From Mesorhizobium sp. (GTDB lineage Bacteria; Pseudomonadota; Alphaproteobacteria; Rhizobiales; Rhizobiaceae): a stretch of DNA of 64,000 nucleotides. A model generated the notes under the pieces. That model ran no database searches. It saw nothing but the letters and a program-made list of their open reading frames with translations, and was not told the origin of the DNA. Below, in pieces: positions 58,569 to 64,000 of this stretch. Position 1 is the first letter of the stretch. Every line of letters starts with the position of its first letter. Made by a program: the position numbers and the translations under genes. The stretch covers positions 41,819-105,818 of the forward strand of contig NZ_JAEULZ010000008.1 of the NCBI RefSeq assembly GCF_016793485.1, written 5' to 3'.

Positions 58569-59450
58569 TCAGTTGATCAGGCCGGCGAACTTCATCGCCT
58601 CGTCGATCTTCGCCGCCGTGCTTTCTTCGACGGTCGTCAGCGGCGAGCGGACGACATTCTCAATCTTGCCGAGACGCGACAGCCCGTATTTCGCGCCCGC
58701 GAGGCCAGGCTCGATGAAGATCGCCTTGTGCAGCGGCATGAGCCTGTCCTGCAACTCCAGTGCCTTGTCCTTGTCGTTGGCCAGCGTCGCTGCCTGGAAC
58801 TCGGCGCAAAGCCTCGGAGCTACGTTCGACGTCACGGAGACGCAGCCGACGCCGCCATGCGCGTTGAAACCGAGCGCGCTGGCGTCCTCGCCGGAAAGCT
58901 GGATGAAGTTCTTGCCACAGGTTATGCGCTGTTCCGACACGCGCTCCACCTTGCCTGTCGCGTCCTTGACCCCGGCGATGTTCTTGAAGTCATGGGCAAG
59001 CCTGCCCATTGTCTCCGGCGTCATGTCGATCACCGAGCGCGGCGGAATGTTGTAGATGATGACGGGCAGCGTCGTCGCCTTCGCCACTGCCGCGAAATGC
59101 GCATAGAGCCCGCGCTGCGTCGGCTTGTTATAATAAGGAGTCACCACCAGCACCGCGTCGGCGCCGGCCTCTTCGGCGAACTTCACAAGACCGACAGCCT
59201 CTTCCGTATTGTTCGAGCCCGCGCCTGCAACGACGGGCACCCTGCCCTTCGCCGCGTCGATGCAGGTCTTCACCACAAGGCGGTGCTCGTCATGCGAAAG
59301 CGTCGGCGATTCGCCGGTCGTGCCGACGGGAACCAGCCCGTTGGTGCCTTCCGCGATCTGCCATTCGACGAAGGCGCGAAAGGCTTTCTCGTCGAAGCGC
59401 CCATTCGCATCGAATGGCGTCACAAGCGCGGTCAACGAACCTCTCAGCAT
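58569..59450 (-). CDS. dapA: 4-hydroxy-tetrahydrodipicolinate synthase
   Basis: 293 residues, a TIM-barrel aldolase joining pyruvate to aspartate semialdehyde in lysine and diaminopimelate synthesis. [14 protein letters not shown], the Tyr of VIIYNIPPR and the Schiff-base Lys in IAGVKDATG are conserved. Same strand as smpB, 51 bases upstream. It shares a promoter region with the divergent slt gene. Confidence 0.96.
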   Translation of the reverse strand: MLRGSLTALVTPFDANGRFDEKAFRAFVEWQIAEGTNGLVPVGTTGESPTLSHDEHRLVVKTCIDAAKGRVPVVAGAGSNNTEEAVGLVKFAEEAGADAVLVVTPYYNKPTQRGLYAHFAAVAKATTLPVIIYNIPPRSVIDMTPETMGRLAHDFKNIAGVKDATGKVERVSEQRITCGKNFIQLSGEDASALGFNAHGGVGCVSVTSNVAPRLCAEFQAATLANDKDKALELQDRLMPLHKAIFIEPGLAGAKYGLSRLGKIENVVRSPLTTVEESTAAKIDEAMKFAGLIN

Positions 59451-59667
59451 GAACGAACTCTCCCAGGGACCTTTTTCAACGATTTTTCAATGCCCGTGCG
59501 GCTTCTAGCCGAAAGCAAACCGGCGCGCCACAGATTCCGGCGGTCCAGGCTGTCAGTCGAGGCACACCATGCAATCACCCTGCGATAACGTTTCGTTTAC
59601 CTAAGCTTCACACCCCACGGCTAGTCTCGCCCTACCCGTTCTGGCCCATATCGTGTAAGGACACGGC

Positions 59668-61707
59668 ATGATCAGGAAGCTGCTTCGCGAACCGGCCAGC
59701 CTCGTCGTTCTGGCGGCGCTGTCGCTTGCTTGGTCGCCGGCGGCCGCGGAAAGCGCGGCTGGCACAGCGTCCGCAAGCCCGATCCCAGATGCCGGCATGA
59801 TAGCGGCCGACGGACGTATCCAGCCGCTCAAGTCCGGCCTGGACGCGCTCGGCAGCGGCGACATATCCGGCGCGCGCCGCATCCGCGATACGCTGCCGCC
59901 GGCAAGTGTGGCGTGGAAGGTGCTCGCCTGGGCGATCGCCATGGATGGCGGCCGCGACGTGCCGAGCAGCGACATCGCAGCAGCAGCCGTTGCCTTGCCC
60001 AACTGGCCCGGCGCCATGACGCTGCGCAGGAACAGCGAACGCGCGCTCTACCGCGAAAATCCGGATCCGCGCGCAGTCGTGGCGGCCTTCGGCGCTTCAA
60101 AGCCGCAGACGCTCGACGGTGTCATCCTGCTGGCCCGCGCGAACGTTATGCTCGGCCGGATGGAGGCTGCGCGGGAGGCCATCTCGCCGTTCTGGCAGAC
60201 GCGCAAGCTGGAAGCGCCCGAAGAGCAGCGCGTGCTGGGCGAGTTCAGCGCGATCCTGACTGCCGAGGACCACCGCCGGCGCATGGAGCGCATGCTTTAT
60301 TCCGAGCGGGTTTCGTCGGCGGATCGCGTCGCCAGGCTGGCGAACGCCGAACCCCTGGCCAAGGCTTGGGCGGCGGTCATTCGCAACGACAGGAAGGCTG
60401 CCGAACTGCTGCAGGCCGTTCCTGCAGAGATGCGCTCGGCCGGCTATTATTTCGCCGAGGCCAAGAATCTTCGCCGCAAGAAAAAGTTCGCCGAAGCCGC
60501 CGAGGTGGTGCTCAAGGCGCCGACCGACCGCTCGGCGCTGATCGACCCGGACGCCTGGTGGCTGGAGCGACGCGTGCTGTCGCGCGAACTCGTCGATATC
60601 GGCGACATGAAGCTCGCCTACCGCATCGCCGCCGCCCATGCCGCAGAAAGCCCCGTGGAAGCGGCCGACGCGGAATTCCACGCCGGCTGGTATGCCTTGC
60701 GTGGGATGGGCGACGCCAAGACGGGCGCACGACATTTTGCACGCCTTGCTGAAATTGCGTCCGGTCCTATCTCGCTGTCGCGCGCCTATTACTGGCTCGG
60801 CCGGTCGAGCGAGGCGGGCGCTGCCGGCGACGCGAAATCCTACTACGAAAAGGCAGCCGCCTTCGGCACGACTTTCTATGGCCAGCTCGCAGCGGAACGC
60901 ATTGGCGGGAGGACGCTGAATGTCGTTTCGCCCGAACCATCGGCTGTTGACCGCGACCGGTTCGAGCGGCGCGAGGTCGTGCGTGCGATACGCCTTCTGG
61001 AGCGCTGCGATAACAAGTCTCTCGCCGACATGCTTTATCGCTCGCTCGCCGAGGAACTCGACGATCCGGCCGAACTGTCGCTGCTGGCCTCCATGGCCGC
61101 AGACCGCGGCAACCAGGTGCTGGCGCTCAGGGTCGGCAAGATCGCGGCGGGCCGCGGACTCGACATCGGAGCCCTGTCGCACCCGGTTGGCGCCATTCCC
61201 GACGAGGCGGACATCTCGGCCGCCGGAAAGGCGCTCGCCTATGCGATCGCGAGGCAGGAGAGCGAGTTCAATGTTTCGGCGGTTTCGAATGCAGGCGCGC
61301 TCGGCCTTCTTCAGCTTATGCCGGCGACCGCGAAGTCCGTGGCCAAAAAAGTCGGGCTGAGCTTCTTTCCCGAAAGGCTGACCACCGACGCGGCCTACAA
61401 CGCCACGCTCGGCGCGGCCTTCCTTGGCGAACAGCTCGGGCGCTTCGATGGCTCATACATCCTGACCTTCGCCGGCTACAACGCGGGCCCTGGGCGTGCG
61501 CGCGAATGGATTCGCCGCTACGGCGATCCCCGCGGGCAGGACGTCGACGCGGTCGTCGACTGGATCGAACGAATCCCCTTCGCCGAAACTAGGACCTACG
61601 TGCAACGCGTGATGGAGAACTATCAGGTCTACAAGATGCGTCTTTCGGGAACCTTCGACATCGAGGGCGATCTCGTGAAAGGCCGGCGGCGCGTGGCTTC
61701 GCAGTAA
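59668..61707 (+). CDS. slt: soluble lytic murein transglycosylase
   Basis: 679 residues. Signal peptide (1-27, AAAES) then a long helical superhelical region (about 40-500) and the C-terminal SLT domain with catalytic Glu in IARQESEFNVSAVSNAGALG, FAGYNAGPGRAREW and the closing IPFAETRTYVQRV. Cuts peptidoglycan to anhydro-muropeptides in the periplasm. Divergent from dapA. Confidence 0.95.
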   Translation: MIRKLLREPASLVVLAALSLAWSPAAAESAAGTASASPIPDAGMIAADGRIQPLKSGLDALGSGDISGARRIRDTLPPASVAWKVLAWAIAMDGGRDVPSSDIAAAAVALPNWPGAMTLRRNSERALYRENPDPRAVVAAFGASKPQTLDGVILLARANVMLGRMEAAREAISPFWQTRKLEAPEEQRVLGEFSAILTAEDHRRRMERMLYSERVSSADRVARLANAEPLAKAWAAVIRNDRKAAELLQAVPAEMRSAGYYFAEAKNLRRKKKFAEAAEVVLKAPTDRSALIDPDAWWLERRVLSRELVDIGDMKLAYRIAAAHAAESPVEAADAEFHAGWYALRGMGDAKTGARHFARLAEIASGPISLSRAYYWLGRSSEAGAAGDAKSYYEKAAAFGTTFYGQLAAERIGGRTLNVVSPEPSAVDRDRFERREVVRAIRLLERCDNKSLADMLYRSLAEELDDPAELSLLASMAADRGNQVLALRVGKIAAGRGLDIGALSHPVGAIPDEADISAAGKALAYAIARQESEFNVSAVSNAGALGLLQLMPATAKSVAKKVGLSFFPERLTTDAAYNATLGAAFLGEQLGRFDGSYILTFAGYNAGPGRAREWIRRYGDPRGQDVDAVVDWIERIPFAETRTYVQRVMENYQVYKMRLSGTFDIEGDLVKGRRRVASQ

Positions 61708-61820
61708 CCCGTCGCGGTCCTGTTGCTGAGCGCGACGACAGTCGGCGAATCGTCAACAGTTCCTTTGCCCGGCCTCCGGCAGATGCTATCTGCAGAGTCC
61801 CATCAGCCTGGCCGACACGC

Positions 61821-62705
61821 ATGACTGAGCAGTTCTCCGATCTTACCTATTCAGCGCCGGACGGCCTGAAGCTGCATGCGCGCATCTACGGCGACAGAAT
61901 TCATTCGGGCATGCCGGTGGTGTGCCTGCCCGGCCTTTCACGCAACGCGCGGGACTTCCATAAACTCGCGCTCAACCTGTCCACGCGCAACGAGCGTCCG
62001 CGCCGGGTCGTGGTGTTCGACTATCGCGGCAGGGGGTCGTCCGCCTACGACCGCAACTGGCGAAATTATAACGTGGTCGTCGAGGCGGACGACGTTGTCG
62101 CCGGCCTGATCGCCGCTGGAGTCGAGAAAGCTCATTTCATCGGGACGTCGCGCGGCGGCCTGATCATCCATCGGCTCGGCGTCGTCAGGCCGACGCTCTT
62201 CGCGTCGATCGTGCTTAACGACATTGGCCCGGTCATAGAGGGCGAAGGTCTGGCGCAGATCCGGTCCTACCTCGAGCGCGCGCCAAAACCGGACGACATG
62301 GCGGCCGCCGTCGCCATCCAGCGCGCCGCGCACGGCGCCGCCTTCCCTGCGTTGACCGAAACGGACTGGCAGCGCTTCGCTGGTGCGATCTATCGCGAGG
62401 AGAAGGGGCGGCCGGTCGCGGATTTCGACCCGGCCCTGCTGAAAATCCTGAAGCAGTTCGACCTCGACAAGCCGATCCCCGCGATCTGGCATCTCTTCGA
62501 GGCTTTGCTTGAGTTTCCGATGCTTGTCGTCCGCGGCGCCAACTCGAAGCTGCTGTCGCCCGCGACGCTCGCGGAGATGGCGCACCGTCATCCCGACTGC
62601 CGCACGGTCACGGTCGATGGCCAGGGACATGCACCGTTGCTGGAAACCGGCGAACTGCCGGCTACAATTGCGGGCTTCTTCGACCAGGTGGAAGACAGGC
62701 GCTGA
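61821..62705 (+). CDS. alpha/beta hydrolase
   Basis: 294 residues. Nucleophile elbow GTSRGG with Ser, and a catalytic His in GQGHAPLLET; FDYRGRGSSAYD is the strand preceding the oxyanion site. No signal peptide. Similar proteins act on esters, lactones or homoserine lactones; no substrate can be assigned. 113 bases after slt. Confidence 0.88.
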   Translation: MTEQFSDLTYSAPDGLKLHARIYGDRIHSGMPVVCLPGLSRNARDFHKLALNLSTRNERPRRVVVFDYRGRGSSAYDRNWRNYNVVVEADDVVAGLIAAGVEKAHFIGTSRGGLIIHRLGVVRPTLFASIVLNDIGPVIEGEGLAQIRSYLERAPKPDDMAAAVAIQRAAHGAAFPALTETDWQRFAGAIYREEKGRPVADFDPALLKILKQFDLDKPIPAIWHLFEALLEFPMLVVRGANSKLLSPATLAEMAHRHPDCRTVTVDGQGHAPLLETGELPATIAGFFDQVEDRR

Positions 62706-62814
62706 TATCGCGAACGGCGTCCAAGCATTCCCAGACGAATTCAAAGCTTGAGTTACATCTCTTGTAAGCGTCTCTCTTGCCGGGCGCCTCGCGCGTTATT
62801 CCCTGACCGGGTTC

Positions 62815-62850
62815 CCAAAAGAGAATGGCCCGTGTCTTTCGACACGGGCC
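62815..62850 (-). terminator. Rho-independent terminator of the porin gene
   Basis: On the minus strand a perfect 10-bp stem (62850-62841 with 62836-62827) with a GAAA loop is followed by ATTCTCTTTT. Confidence 0.8.
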
Positions 62851-62877
62851 ACCAGACTAGAAGTCAGATTACGACAA

Positions 62878-64000
62878 TTACTGGCCGAAAGCGTACTCGA
62901 AGCGCAGCTTGCCGCCCCAGTTGTTGTCGGTGCTTACGTCGAAGTTGTCGGTGTAATAGACCTGCGGCGTGATCGTGAAGTTGTTGACCAACTCGTAGGA
63001 CACGTTCAACGCAGCGTAGAAGTCTTCAGCTTCGGTGTAGGTGACCTGAGCGTTGATGGTCGCCTTTTCCGTAGCATTGAAGCTAGCACCGGTCCACAGG
63101 GCCCAGTCGCCGTTCCAGTTGCCGTAGACGTTGTACGGGATGTCACCGACGTCGCCGTTCGACTTCCAGCCGAACATCGCGTAGAGCTTGAGGGCTTCGG
63201 TCGCGTTGAAGTCAACACGGCCCTTGATCGCCCACTCTTCCCAGATGGAGTCGTAACCAGCCGAAGCCGACACGCCACCCCAACCAGCCGTGTAGCCGAC
63301 GCCACCAGCAACATGCGGCATGTAGCTATCGATCGTCGTCACGTCGATCGTCGAGCCGGGGAAGATGAAAGGCACGGTAGCATCGTACCCAGGACCGGTT
63401 TCGAGGGAGATCGCAGCGCTGAAGCCGTTGCCGCCGGTGAAGGTGTACGACACCTGCGGGCCTTCCCAAGGACCGTACGGGATCAGGTCGTCGTCCATGA
63501 CGTAGCCACCGCCGGTGAAGGAGGTGAACACGGAGTCGGTCTTACCAACCAGGAAACCGCCAAGACGGACGAAGGCGTAGTTGATGCCGATGCCTTCGGA
63601 GTAGCCGGTGATCGGCGGTACGAACTCGGCCGGGATACCAAACTGGCCCGGGTAGTAGCCGTCGGTGTTGGTGCCGTAGTTGAAGTTGATGTGAGCGAAG
63701 CCCTGCAGCGTGCCGAGTTCGGTCTCCTGACGGGCGTCAACGCGGAATGCGAAACGACCGGACTTTGCGTAGGTGTCGTTGCGGCTATCGATGAAGTCGA
63801 TGCCATCCTTCTGGTCCGACACGTCCATGAAGCCACGGTTGCCGACGCCAATGTCGTAACGGAAGTAGCCCGAGATCTTCAGGCAGGTTTCGGTGCCCGG
63901 GATGTAGAAGAAGCCGGCGCCGTAGGTGTCGCAGATGCGAACGTATTCCATGGGCTCCGGTTCGGCGATCACGACCGCATCGGCAGCGCGCGCACCGGAG
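62878..64000 (-). CDS. outer-membrane porin (Porin_2 / Omp2b-RopA type), N-terminus outside window
   Basis: About 373 residues visible. The stop is at 62878 and the frame continues across the right edge; the first visible residues (SGARAADAVVIAEPEP) are the end of a signal peptide and the start of the mature protein. MEYVRICDTYGAGFFYIPGTETCLKISGYFRYDIG is the hallmark of rhizobial Porin_2. Many Tyr/Phe alternating strands and a C-terminal Phe-Gly-Gln fit a beta-barrel. Forms water-filled pores for small solutes. The start codon lies beyond 64000. Confidence 0.93.
   Translation of the reverse strand, partial: SGARAADAVVIAEPEPMEYVRICDTYGAGFFYIPGTETCLKISGYFRYDIGVGNRGFMDVSDQKDGIDFIDSRNDTYAKSGRFAFRVDARQETELGTLQGFAHINFNYGTNTDGYYPGQFGIPAEFVPPITGYSEGIGINYAFVRLGGFLVGKTDSVFTSFTGGGYVMDDDLIPYGPWEGPQVSYTFTGGNGFSAAISLETGPGYDATVPFIFPGSTIDVTTIDSYMPHVAGGVGYTAGWGGVSASAGYDSIWEEWAIKGRVDFNATEALKLYAMFGWKSNGDVGDIPYNVYGNWNGDWALWTGASFNATEKATINAQVTYTEAEDFYAALNVSYELVNNFTITPQVYYTDNFDVSTDNNWGGKLRFEYAFGQ

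Overview
The window looks like chromosomal DNA of an alphaproteobacterium in the order Rhizobiales, most like the Phyllobacteriaceae (Mesorhizobium, Aquamicrobium, Chelativorans and relatives). The reasons are high GC, an AatA-type aspartate aminotransferase, an LpcC-type LPS core mannosyltransferase, a trxB-lsrB pair followed by an AbcR-like small RNA, the rpoZ-rel-pyrE-acpS-lepB-rnc-era block, the smpB-dapA-lytic transglycosylase block, and a Porin_2-type outer membrane porin. The genus is inferred from recognised proteins and was not tested by any search. No rRNA, tRNA, CRISPR array, insertion sequence or prophage was seen.

Layout. 1-3400: end of a beta-hydroxyacid dehydrogenase, a cold-shock protein, a glutathione S-transferase and two adjacent EAL proteins, the second degenerate. 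3600-9790: aatA, a GT-B glycosyltransferase, a cupin, a divergent EF-G paralogue and msrP. 9860-12000: a probable AbcR (alpha-r15) sRNA behind lsrB and trxB. 12300-16440: an LPS-core glycosyltransferase cluster with an embedded Lrp regulator. 16500-20400: greA, a PQQ-type sugar dehydrogenase, CsbD, a secreted TPR protein and RarD. 20470-26350: cimA, an inverted pair of repeat elements, pip, GFA and VOC enzymes, cysS and a 47-residue small gene. 26650-34265: an HprK-like/glycosyltransferase fusion, an SRAP protein, a Nudix hydrolase, three conserved hypotheticals, a dihydroorotase with an altered metal motif, ygfZ and an HD hydrolase. 34270-43200: a BacA/YddA-like ABC exporter, a RimK ATP-grasp gene translationally coupled to a GNAT/C39 protein, an MFS carrier and a DUF2339 membrane protein.

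43290-55084 holds the conserved housekeeping block recO ... era-rnc-lepB-acpS-pyrE-rel-rpoZ. A 4.7-kb stretch lies between recO and era. It holds a MarR-GNAT fusion, an AcoR-like regulator, aldehyde dehydrogenase, DUF779 and a PhnB-like protein; a perfect 10-bp inverted repeat upstream of the dehydrogenase is a good operator candidate. 55286-59450 continues with a hypothetical gene, a NYN protein, a type-5 uracil-DNA glycosylase, a low-GC gene pair (DUF2188 plus a TIR-like protein), smpB and dapA. 59668-64000 has a periplasmic lytic transglycosylase, an alpha/beta hydrolase and a porin cut by the window edge.

The items most worth a second look are the low-GC DUF2188/TIR-like pair (57177-58034), the HprK-like/glycosyltransferase fusion (26653-28386), the RimK-GNAT/C39 operon (36415-38981), the unannotated AbcR-like sRNA (9864-9977), and the EF-G paralogue lacking the switch-II histidine (6651-8708).
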